A stretch of 64,000 bases of DNA from positions 1 through 64,000 of the forward strand of contig JAPWKH010000014.1 in assembly GCA_028283605.1 (NCBI GenBank), read 5' to 3'. Source of the stretch: Arachidicoccus sp. Lineage in GTDB: Bacteria > Bacteroidota > Bacteroidia > Chitinophagales > Chitinophagaceae. Below are positions 49,754 to 57,916 of the stretch, piece after piece. The notes under the pieces were generated by a model, which was not told the origin of the DNA, did no database searches, and was given only the letters and a program-made list of their open reading frames with translations. Position numbers and translations under genes: made by a program. Position 1 is the first letter of the stretch, and each line of letters begins with the position of its first letter.

Positions 49754-51354
49754 TGAAACTATTTACTAATTTATTCAACGAAATAGATAGTTCTACTAAA
49801 ACAAATATAAAAGTAGAAGCGCTTGTTCATTATTTTCAACTGGTTTCCGAAGAAGATATTTTGTATGCTATTGCATTGCTTATCGGTAATCGTCCGCGAA
49901 GGCCGGTAAAAACAAGCCAGCTGAAATTATGGGCTGCCGAAATGTCCCATATTCCTTCTTGGTTGTTTGACGATTGCTATTACATAGCAGGAGATCTCGC
50001 AGAAACAATAACCTTATTATTGAAAGAACATCCGTCTTCGCATAATGAATCTTTACATGATGTAATCAAAGCGCTTCAACAAACGGCTTTATTAAGCGAT
50101 GAGGAAAAAAAGAACGTAATTACAAATTACTGGCAGCGTTTTACCGGCAACGAACTTTTTGTATTTAACAAACTTATCACCGGCAATTTTAGGATGGGTG
50201 TTTCAAAACAATTAGTGGTAAAGGCTTTGGCAAAATTTCTGCAATCTGATGAGACTAAAATCGCTCATCAGTTAATGGGTAAATGGAATCCAGCAGAAGA
50301 AACATTGGCAACTTTATTCAGCGATGATATTACAGCGGATAAGCATTATCAGCCTTATCCGTTTTATCTGGCTTACCCGTTGGAAGATGATATTCATACA
50401 TTGGGAGATATAAATGACTGGATCCTAGAAGCCAAGCTGGACGGCATTCGCGGGCAAATTATTTATCGCGCTAATGAATTATATGTATGGAGTAGGGGAG
50501 AAGATTTGCTGACGGATAAATTTCCTGAGTTTGAAAAATTGAAAAATTCTTTGCCGGCAGGAACAGTTATTGATGGAGAAATAATACCATTCAAAGACAA
50601 TCGTTTTCTCAGCTTCAACGAATTGCAAACTCGTATCGGCAGAAAAAATATCACAACTAAGATATTGACGGAAGTTCCTGTAGTAATGGTTTGCTTTGAT
50701 TTGCTGGAATGGAACGGTGAAGATATAAGGCATCAGCCGCTTTCTTACAGAAGAGAATTATTGGAAAACGTTGTAAAAAATTTTAATGAAAATAAAATTC
50801 TTATTTTATCTCAATCCTTGCACTTTGATAAGTGGAATGAAGCGGCAAATTATCGTATAAATGCCAGGCAGTACGGAACAGAAGGCTTAATGCTGAAACA
50901 AAAAAACAGTCCTTACGAAACGGGCAGAAAAAGGGGCAACTGGTGGAAATGGAAAACCGGCCCAATGACCATAGACGGAGTATTGTTATACGCGCAAAGC
51001 GGTCATGGAAGACGTGCCAATTTATTTACAGATTATACTTTTGCCGTTTGGGACGAGCAAAAAAAATTATTGCCTTTTACAAAAGCTTATTCAGGATTAA
51101 CCGATAAAGAAATTATAGAAATGGATAATTGGATCAAGCGGAATACAATTGAAAAGTTTGGTCCGGTGAGAAGCGTAAAGCCATATCATGTATTTGAAAT
51201 TGCCTTTGAAGGAATTGCAGAAAGTACGCGGCACAAATCCGGCGTAGCGTTGCGTTTCCCGCGCATTTTGCGCTGGCGAAAGGATAAACATGCCGAGGAA
51301 GCAAATACTGTTGAAGAACTAAGAAGCCTTTTGAAAAACAATAATCATGAATGA
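49753..51354 (+). CDS. ATP-dependent DNA ligase
   Basis: A 533-residue ligase of the type linked to the damage-response cassette. The N-terminal DNA-binding domain (1-200) is followed by the nucleotidyltransferase core with lysine motif I EAKLDGIRGQ (about residue 227), motif III VVMVCFDLLEWNGED, motif IV TEGLMLKQKN and motif V WWKWKTGPMT, then an OB-fold domain. All bacteria also have an NAD-dependent ligase for replication, so this one is for repair. It overlaps the exonuclease gene by one base and the helicase gene by eight. Confidence 0.95.
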   Translation: MKLFTNLFNEIDSSTKTNIKVEALVHYFQLVSEEDILYAIALLIGNRPRRPVKTSQLKLWAAEMSHIPSWLFDDCYYIAGDLAETITLLLKEHPSSHNESLHDVIKALQQTALLSDEEKKNVITNYWQRFTGNELFVFNKLITGNFRMGVSKQLVVKALAKFLQSDETKIAHQLMGKWNPAEETLATLFSDDITADKHYQPYPFYLAYPLEDDIHTLGDINDWILEAKLDGIRGQIIYRANELYVWSRGEDLLTDKFPEFEKLKNSLPAGTVIDGEIIPFKDNRFLSFNELQTRIGRKNITTKILTEVPVVMVCFDLLEWNGEDIRHQPLSYRRELLENVVKNFNENKILILSQSLHFDKWNEAANYRINARQYGTEGLMLKQKNSPYETGRKRGNWWKWKTGPMTIDGVLLYAQSGHGRRANLFTDYTFAVWDEQKKLLPFTKAYSGLTDKEIIEMDNWIKRNTIEKFGPVRSVKPYHVFEIAFEGIAESTRHKSGVALRFPRILRWRKDKHAEEANTVEELRSLLKNNNHE

Positions 51355-53761
51355 CTTTGCCAATACATGGTTTTTTAATAATGAATGGAAGCCTTATGCT
51401 TTTCAGGAACAAACATGGAAAGCCATTGCACAGCAAAAGTCCGGTTTGTTGAATGCGCCTACAGGATTTGGGAAAACTTATGCAATATGGTTTGGAATTC
51501 TCCAGCAGTATTATCAAAAAAAAGAAAAAAAATCTAAAAAATTACATGCACTATGGATTAGCCCGTTAAGAGCATTATCCAAAGAAATACAACGTGCCAC
51601 ACAGCAGGTGAGTGATCATCTTGATTTGGATTATCGTGTAGAATTAAGAACCGGAGATACATCCGCAAGCGTGCGGCAAAAGCAAAAAACCAATACGCCG
51701 CACGCGTTAATCACTACGCCGGAAAGCGTGCAATTGTTATTATCATCAAAAGGTTATTCTGATTTTTTTAGCGGGCTTGAATTTGTTGTAGTAGATGAAT
51801 GGCACGAACTGCTGGGAAGCAAGCGCGGTACTTTAGTAGAGCTGGCTTTGAGCCGTTTGAAAAATATTAATCCAAATTTAAAGATATGGGGAATTTCCGC
51901 CACGATAGGGAATCTTGATGAAGCAATGCATATTCTTCTCGGAAGTAATAAAGGCGTATTAATTAAAGCAGCTTTAAAGAAGAAAATACACATCGAAACA
52001 TTGTTGCCAAACACATTAGAAAAATACCCGCAGGCAGGCCATTTAGGCGTAAAGATGATTGATAAAGTTTTTCCTGTTATTGATCAGCATCATTCTACTT
52101 TATTGTTTACCAATACGCGCTCACAAGCTGAAATCTGGTATCATCAGTTGTTGGAAAAATTTCCGGAGCTTGCCGGGCAAATAGCTTTGCATCATGGCTC
52201 GTTGAGTGAAGAAACAAGATTGTGGGTAGAAGAAGCGTTGCATGCAGGCCGGTTAAAAGCGGTGGTATGTACAAGCAGTCTTGATTTGGGTGTTGATTTT
52301 CGTCCGGTAGATTGCGTGGTACAAATCGGATCACCCAAAGGCGTTGCACGTTTTATGCAACGTGCCGGCAGGAGTGGTCATCAGCCGGATGCGATAAGTA
52401 AAATATATTTTTTGCCAACGCATTCATTGGAAATAATGGAAGGTGCGGCATTGCACTATGCCGTATCTCACAGCATGTATGAACAACGCCAGCCCTATAT
52501 TCGATGCTTTGATATTTTGGTGCAATATATGGTTACGCTTGCAGTCTCAGAAGGTTTCCGCGCAGAAGAATTATTCAACGAAATAATAGCCACACATTGT
52601 TTTGGCAGTATCACGAAAGAAGAATTTAATGATTGCCTTTTAATGATAACACAAGGCGGAAGAAGCCTCGAAGCGTACGATGAATTCCATAAAGTAATTG
52701 TGGAAGACGGATTATATAAAGTAACAGATAAGTATATTGCTATGCGGCACAGGCTAAGTATGGGTGCAATTGTTTCGGATGCTATGATGCAGGTGCGATA
52801 TATGAAAGGTAGTTATTTGGGAAGCATAGAAGAAAGTTTTATTTCAAAATTAAAACAAGGTGATGCTTTTTGGTTCGGCGGAAAATTATTGGAATTGGTG
52901 AAAACAAATGCCATGCAAGCCATCGTAAAATCTTCCAAACAAAAGAAAGGAATTGTGCCTTCGTGGATGGGCGGTAGATTCGCTATTAGTACAGATTTTG
53001 CAACTGCATTAAGACATACATTTCAGATGATTCATTCAAGAAGTAAAGATAAAATAAGAGAATTAAATTTTTTGCAACCGTTATTTTCTTTGCAGGAACA
53101 GGTTTCCGCCATCCCGAAGGAAAATGAATTATTAGTGGAATATATAAAAACAAAATTCGGCCATCATTTATTCGTGTTTCCTTTTGATGGGAAACTGATA
53201 CATGAAGGCATGGCGGCGCTTACGGCATTTCGTTTGAGCAAAATAAAAAAAGCTTCTTTCAGCATCGCGAGTAACGAATATGGTTTCGAGCTTTTATCTG
53301 AAACCGAATATGATATTGATGCAGCAATTCAGAATGGATTATTTTCAGATATTCAGCTTTTTGAAGACATTGAAAAGGGTATCAATATATCGGAAATGGC
53401 AAGAAGAAAATTCAGGGATATTGCGGGCATAGCCGGTCTTGTATTCCAAGGTTATCCGGGCAAACCTGTAAAAACAAACCATTTACAAGCTAATTCCGGA
53501 TTGTTTTTTAAAGTGTTTGAAGAGTATGAACCGGATAATCTTTTATTGAGAGAAGCTTATGATGAAGTATTTACTTTTCAATTAGATTATGCGAGGATGC
53601 GGCAAGTATATCAAAGAGTATCACAGCATAAAATTATTTTACGTTTTCCGGAACGGCTTACGCCTTTTTCATTTCCTGTTTTTGCAGAGTCTTTCAGGGA
53701 AAGATACAGCAATGAAGATTGGGAAAGCAGGCTGGAAAAATTAAAACAACAGCTTTTATAA
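51347..53761 (+). CDS. Ligase-associated DEXH-box helicase (Lhr-like)
   Basis: An 804-residue superfamily-2 helicase. Walker A NAPTGFGKTYAIW, motif Ib TTPESVQLLLS, DEWHELLG (DEWH variant of DEAH), ISATIGNLDEA and QRAGRSGHQPD are intact. The C-terminal half matches Lhr-core winged-helix and beta-barrel domains. It lacks the very long C-terminal extension of E. coli Lhr. Its start overlaps the ligase end by eight bases, showing tight coupling, and the PdeM nuclease gene follows 15 bp later. Confidence 0.94.
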   Translation: MNDFANTWFFNNEWKPYAFQEQTWKAIAQQKSGLLNAPTGFGKTYAIWFGILQQYYQKKEKKSKKLHALWISPLRALSKEIQRATQQVSDHLDLDYRVELRTGDTSASVRQKQKTNTPHALITTPESVQLLLSSKGYSDFFSGLEFVVVDEWHELLGSKRGTLVELALSRLKNINPNLKIWGISATIGNLDEAMHILLGSNKGVLIKAALKKKIHIETLLPNTLEKYPQAGHLGVKMIDKVFPVIDQHHSTLLFTNTRSQAEIWYHQLLEKFPELAGQIALHHGSLSEETRLWVEEALHAGRLKAVVCTSSLDLGVDFRPVDCVVQIGSPKGVARFMQRAGRSGHQPDAISKIYFLPTHSLEIMEGAALHYAVSHSMYEQRQPYIRCFDILVQYMVTLAVSEGFRAEELFNEIIATHCFGSITKEEFNDCLLMITQGGRSLEAYDEFHKVIVEDGLYKVTDKYIAMRHRLSMGAIVSDAMMQVRYMKGSYLGSIEESFISKLKQGDAFWFGGKLLELVKTNAMQAIVKSSKQKKGIVPSWMGGRFAISTDFATALRHTFQMIHSRSKDKIRELNFLQPLFSLQEQVSAIPKENELLVEYIKTKFGHHLFVFPFDGKLIHEGMAALTAFRLSKIKKASFSIASNEYGFELLSETEYDIDAAIQNGLFSDIQLFEDIEKGINISEMARRKFRDIAGIAGLVFQGYPGKPVKTNHLQANSGLFFKVFEEYEPDNLLLREAYDEVFTFQLDYARMRQVYQRVSQHKIILRFPERLTPFSFPVFAESFRERYSNEDWESRLEKLKQQLL

Positions 53762-53776
53762 AGACTTACACTGTTC

Positions 53777-54430
53777 ATGAAAATTGAATTGAATAACATT
53801 GAATTAATATTGCTTTCGCAAAAAGCATTATATCTTCCTGAGTATCACATTTTGTGCATTGCCGACTGGCATTTAGGCAAAGCTGCTCACTTACGAAAAT
53901 CAGGTATTCCTCTTCCGCAACATAAACCTGATCCGGGATTTGCTATAATTGAAGAATTGTGCGATCAATTTTCAATCACTAAAATATTATTTCTTGGAGA
54001 TTTGTTTCATAGCATAAAAAATAATGAATGGGAATCCTTTCGCTCATTTATATCACAACTTCCTGCTATTGAATTTATTTTGGTCAAAGGAAATCACGAT
54101 ATCATCCCCGATAAATTTTTTAATGAATCAGGTATTAAGACAACAGGAGAATTAATACTCGATGATAAACTCTGCTTCACGCATCATCCGCTATTTGAAA
54201 GAACAAAAGATGGCTTCTTGAATATCGCGGGCCACATTCATCCGGGATGTTTAATAGAACAAAAAGCAAAACAGATTGTACGATTGCCTTGTTTTTATTA
54301 CAGAGATAAAACGCTTGTACTTCCATCTTTCGGATCGCTGACCGGCTTGCAAATGCTGCCGCAAAAAATGAATGCCATATTTTATTGCATCGCAGGGAAT
54401 CATGTTTTTAAATTGGCTGATGCCGTATAA
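53777..54430 (+). CDS. pdeM: Ligase-associated DNA damage response endonuclease PdeM
   Basis: A 217-residue calcineurin-like phosphoesterase. Metal ligands are in CIADWHLGKAAHLRKSG, ILFLGDLFHSIKNNEW, LVKGNHDIIP and IAGHIHPG, the standard order for this fold. It closes the four-gene operon after the Lhr-like helicase and is named for its constant association with it. It is expected to cut or trim DNA at lesions; a general phosphodiesterase role cannot be excluded. A hairpin terminator follows. Confidence 0.92.
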   Translation: MKIELNNIELILLSQKALYLPEYHILCIADWHLGKAAHLRKSGIPLPQHKPDPGFAIIEELCDQFSITKILFLGDLFHSIKNNEWESFRSFISQLPAIEFILVKGNHDIIPDKFFNESGIKTTGELILDDKLCFTHHPLFERTKDGFLNIAGHIHPGCLIEQKAKQIVRLPCFYYRDKTLVLPSFGSLTGLQMLPQKMNAIFYCIAGNHVFKLADAV

Positions 54431-54437
54431 TAAACAC

Positions 54438-54475
54438 CAATGCCTTCACTTAATTTTTTTTAAATGAAGGCATTG
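54438..54475. terminator. Bidirectional terminator after pdeM
   Basis: CAATGCCTTCA (54438-54448) pairs perfectly with TGAAGGCATTG (54465-54475), with further TTAA pairs inside. It lies between the convergent pdeM and lipoprotein genes. Confidence 0.65.
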
Positions 54476-54501
54476 ATACACAATTAAACAAAATTCTCAA
54501 A

Positions 54502-55122
54502 TTACCGGATCAGATTTTTATATTTCAAATCGTTTACTATAGTCTTTGCGAAATCATTACCCAATTTTTCCGGGCTGCTTGGATCAACAGTTTCCGATTG
54601 CGCAGAGTATAATAATTTTCCGTGGTTTTCTACATCGTAAAGATTTGTTTCGAAATAGTAACTCGTGGTTCTTTCATAATATCCGCCGCCGCCCCACATA
54701 TATGGTCCGTAAAAATTATAATAACCCCAGAAAGGATATGCGCCCCAATAACCCGGAACAAACTGACGGCTCGAATTTTTATCTATCAGTGTAATTGTTA
54801 TAATGCCATCGATATCGTTGCCTTTTAATGAACGAATGGCTTCTTTCTCAGACATATTCCGGAAAGCCATTGGGCCGTATAAATCTGTAGAAGTAACAGC
54901 GCTTACGCCAATTGTTTTTAAATCGTTTGCCAGAAAAGTTTCCATATTTACTTTTGCAGCGCGGTTCCTGTTTGACAATAATCCAAGTACCAATACTTTA
55001 TTGAAGTGTTTTCCTTCATTCTGCGCCTGTGGCGACACCCAGCTGGTTGTTAATTTAGATGAACTGCAACCGGCCAAAACTGCAATAAGAAAAGGTAGAC
55101 ATAACAGCAATATTTTTTTCAT
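54502..55122 (-). CDS. Putative lipoprotein with glycine/tyrosine-rich segment
   Basis: A 206-residue protein with a lipoprotein signal (VLAGC, cysteine 19). The mature part has a periplasmic mixed fold beginning LTTSWVSPQAQ, a segment very rich in Gly, Tyr and Trp (YWGAYPFWGYYNFYGPYMWG, about 125-150) and a C-terminal beta region. It resembles the DUF4136-like group of envelope lipoproteins, without certainty. It is transcribed alone and its role is unknown. Confidence 0.8.
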   Translation of the reverse strand: MKKILLLCLPFLIAVLAGCSSSKLTTSWVSPQAQNEGKHFNKVLVLGLLSNRNRAAKVNMETFLANDLKTIGVSAVTSTDLYGPMAFRNMSEKEAIRSLKGNDIDGIITITLIDKNSSRQFVPGYWGAYPFWGYYNFYGPYMWGGGGYYERTTSYYFETNLYDVENHGKLLYSAQSETVDPSSPEKLGNDFAKTIVNDLKYKNLIR

Positions 55123-55253
55123 AAATCTTGTTTTAATTTGTGATTCAATGTTTTGTTTTGGATGAAGAATATCTAAAATTAGTATTATTTAGTTATTGGA
55201 CAAATGAGAAATCGATTTGGATTAATGGCAAAAAATGTTTAACGTTTCTTTGA

Positions 55254-55835
55254 TTAAACTTTCGTGAATTGGCGGTGCAGTTCAAGTACTTGCGGTATTA
55301 CCATAGATTTGTCATCATTGTAAATCACATAATCACAAAGATTCATTTTCTGGTCTTCATCCATTTGTTTCCCAATTCGCATCAATACCTCGTCTCTTGA
55401 TATGTGGTTTCGTGCTATCACTCGGTTAATTCTTATTTCCAGCGGAGCGTATATGCCAATGATAGCATCGAGATTGTTGGTGGTTTTAGCTTCGAATAAA
55501 AGCGCAGCTTCTTTTATCGCATAAGGGGCCTTTTGTTTTTTCATCCAATCGTTTGAAGCCTTTATAGTTGCCGGATGAATAATGGAATTGAGTAAATTCA
55601 GTTTTTGAGAATTTTTGAAAACTATATCGGCCAAATATTTTTTATTCAATTCTCCGTTTGCAAATACTTCTTTTCCAAAATTTCTAATAAGAGAGGTTTG
55701 CACTTTTTTGTCGCGGGTAACGATTTCTTTTGCAGTTGTGTCTGCGTTGAAAACCGGTATGCCAAGTGTATGAAATATGTGGGCAACAGTTGTTTTGCCA
55801 CTTCCTATTCCGCCGGTAATTCCTATTTTCAGCAT
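55254..55835 (-). CDS. coaE: Dephospho-CoA kinase
   Basis: A 193-residue P-loop kinase that makes coenzyme A from dephospho-CoA, the last step of the pathway. GITGGIGSGKTTVA is the Walker A motif, VFNADTTAKEIV the substrate-binding aspartate region and RNHISRDEVLMRIGKQM the lid. It is the last gene of the reverse nusB-DUF1573-yajC-coaE row, 91 bp after yajC. The length equals other bacterial CoaE. Confidence 0.94.
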   Translation of the reverse strand: MLKIGITGGIGSGKTTVAHIFHTLGIPVFNADTTAKEIVTRDKKVQTSLIRNFGKEVFANGELNKKYLADIVFKNSQKLNLLNSIIHPATIKASNDWMKKQKAPYAIKEAALLFEAKTTNNLDAIIGIYAPLEIRINRVIARNHISRDEVLMRIGKQMDEDQKMNLCDYVIYNDDKSMVIPQVLELHRQFTKV

Positions 55836-55926
55836 GATGAAAAATTTGCTTAAATAAAGAAAGCCAAAACTTAAACGATGTAAATTTCGGCTTTGCTACA
55901 AATTTTCCGGTAAATAAATAATTTTT

Positions 55927-56280
55927 TTATTTTACCTCACTTATTCCGTTTTGTTTTTGAAGTGCTGCAGTCCATTCCTGGCTAATGGCAGATTTTTCCA
56001 TTTTTACATAAAAACCAGGGCTTGTTTCTACCACAATAGTTGTACCGTCTTCATTTACTTTATTGATAACGCCGTGTATGCCGGCAATGGTAACAATCTT
56101 ATCGCCTTTTTGTAAGTTGTTGATAAAATTTTTCTGCTCTTTAGCTTTTTTCTGTTGAGGGCGAATCATGAAAAAATAGAAAACCACGATGATTGCTAAG
56201 GGCAAAATCATCATTGAAAAGCTGCCGCCACCTGCTTGTCCTTGAGGCGCCATTAAGAAAATCGAATTTGTTGTAGTCAT
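55927..56280 (-). CDS. yajC: Preprotein translocase subunit YajC
   Basis: A 117-residue membrane protein with one helix (about 22-42) followed by FFMIRPQQKKAKEQKNFINN and a small cytoplasmic domain (LQKGDKIVTIAGIHGVINKV). YajC binds SecDF and helps protein export. The N-terminal extension before the helix is glycine- and glutamine-rich. It lies 35 bp after the DUF1573 gene in a row that is conserved in the phylum. Confidence 0.92.
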   Translation of the reverse strand: MTTTNSIFLMAPQGQAGGGSFSMMILPLAIIVVFYFFMIRPQQKKAKEQKNFINNLQKGDKIVTIAGIHGVINKVNEDGTTIVVETSPGFYVKMEKSAISQEWTAALQKQNGISEVK

Positions 56281-56315
56281 TAAGATTTGTTTTATTAATA
56301 AAAAATTTTAAAAAA

Positions 56316-56753
56316 TTATTTTACTACTTTGCCTGTAAATGCCAGAACGAAATTAGCGTCATTCTTTGTATTGGATGTAACGATAATGCTTTTACGAACC
56401 GAACCGGGAACACCGTGATGGCTGTCATAAATAGCTTTTACGTAACCTTGATTACCGGGCATTACTGCACTTTTGGTATAGTCGGCAATTGTACATCCGC
56501 ATGTAGGTTGTACGCTTAAAAGATAGAGCGGCTTGTCGCCGATGTTTTTAAAAGTGTATTCAATATTTACTTTGTCGCCATATTTGGCAGTTCCGAAATT
56601 TTTCATGGAATCGAGCCATTGAATGCGTGTGAAATTTGATGTGTCTTTTTCAACGTGTTCGTGTTCTTGCCGCAAATGCCGGTCGGGCGTGTTGTTTTTA
56701 CAAGCATTTAAAGCTGTGCCCAGTATCATGAAAATGACCAGTAAATATTTCAT
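56316..56753 (-). CDS. DUF1573-domain lipoprotein
   Basis: A 145-residue lipoprotein with signal peptide ending LNAC (cysteine 18). The DUF1573 domain (about 50-143) has the hallmark FKNIGDKPLYLLSVQPTCGC, an immunoglobulin-like beta-sandwich with a CGC pair. Its role is unknown; position between nusB and yajC is fixed in many Bacteroidota. Its start context AAATAAACAGATGAAA is identical to those at 4097 and 12106. Confidence 0.88.
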   Translation of the reverse strand: MKYLLVIFMILGTALNACKNNTPDRHLRQEHEHVEKDTSNFTRIQWLDSMKNFGTAKYGDKVNIEYTFKNIGDKPLYLLSVQPTCGCTIADYTKSAVMPGNQGYVKAIYDSHHGVPGSVRKSIIVTSNTKNDANFVLAFTGKVVK

Positions 56754-56757
56754 CTGT

Positions 56758-57693
56758 TTATTTTTTTCTGAAATCTTTTTTCTGAATCTTATCCTGCGAA
56801 AGTAATTCTTTATGAATAGAATCTAAAATGCCGTTTACAAACTGGCCGCTTTGTTTAGTGCTGTAATCTTTTGCAATATCGATGTACTCATTGATCGTAA
56901 CTTTTGTAGGAATCGTTTCAAAATAGAGCAATTCGCAAATTCCCATTTTCAGCAAAATCATATCTATCTGCGCAATTCTTTCCGCGTCCCAATTTTTGAG
57001 TTTTGGTTTTATCAGGCTCATTAAAAAATCTTCTTTTTCAATGGAAGTTCTTAACAGTTCTTTGGCATACTGCCATTTATCGGAAGAAATAGATTCGGAG
57101 AAATCAATGGATTGCGGTTTTTGTAAGTATTGCAAAATCATTATTTCTGTAATATCACAATCATCGTCCCAATTAGGGAAATACTCTTCAATTATTTGTA
57201 AAAAATCCTCGTCGGATTCCAATAAATCCGTAAATATAAAATGCAATATTTCCGATTCGGATTTCCTGTCACGGCTTTGTTCAGCAATATATTTGATATA
57301 TTCCTGTGTGTCGATTAATTGAAGGAATTTTTTTCTGATGAAGTCTTTATTGATATATTCATTGATTTTTTCATCTGCAGCCACTTGCTTAAAGCCTTCA
57401 TTTTCTTTAATTTTCCATACAATTTCATTTCCGGCGATTTTAATGTTGAAATTCAAATCGTCTGTTGTACGGATGTTTTTTGAAGCGCGTTGCTGCGCAT
57501 ACGCTTCGGCATAGCCCGCAATTTCTGTAATATTCAATAAAAGAAATGCTGTAAGAGAACGTGTCTGGTCAATTTGTTTACGGAGCCTTTTTTCAAGTTG
57601 AGAAAAATCGGGCTGCCCGTTTTCCGAATTGTTTGCTTCAATGGCATAAAGCAATTGCATTACTTTAATCCGGATATTTCTTCTGCTAATCAT
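56758..57693 (-). CDS. nusB: Transcription antitermination factor NusB, long form
   Basis: A 311-residue protein, more than twice the length of E. coli NusB (139). The C-terminal half holds the NusB domain (about 190-305: LLRTSIEKEDFLMSLI, then IDMILLKMGICELLYFETIP, TKVTINEYIDIAKDYSTKQS and FVNGILDSI). The N-terminal half also begins like NusB (SRRNIRIKVMQLLYAIEA) and carries a long helical insert, as in other Bacteroidota. NusB with S10 supports rRNA transcription. It is the first gene of the row ending in coaE. Confidence 0.93.
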   Translation of the reverse strand: MISRRNIRIKVMQLLYAIEANNSENGQPDFSQLEKRLRKQIDQTRSLTAFLLLNITEIAGYAEAYAQQRASKNIRTTDDLNFNIKIAGNEIVWKIKENEGFKQVAADEKINEYINKDFIRKKFLQLIDTQEYIKYIAEQSRDRKSESEILHFIFTDLLESDEDFLQIIEEYFPNWDDDCDITEIMILQYLQKPQSIDFSESISSDKWQYAKELLRTSIEKEDFLMSLIKPKLKNWDAERIAQIDMILLKMGICELLYFETIPTKVTINEYIDIAKDYSTKQSGQFVNGILDSIHKELLSQDKIQKKDFRKK

Positions 57694-57916
57694 ATATTTG
57701 TATAAGAACTTTTTTCGCTGCGCAAAAGTAAGGAATAAAAATTAGCTGACTGTAATATTTTACATTAAAGGAGCATTCTCTAAATTATCAATCCAAAAAA
57801 TCTTTAAGATGATATTGTAATAAATCGATAATGTGAAATCGTTTGCAGAAATTTGATTGATATAAACAATTCTAAAATTTTATTTTATAAATTGCTTCCC
57901 TAATAAATTATTGATA

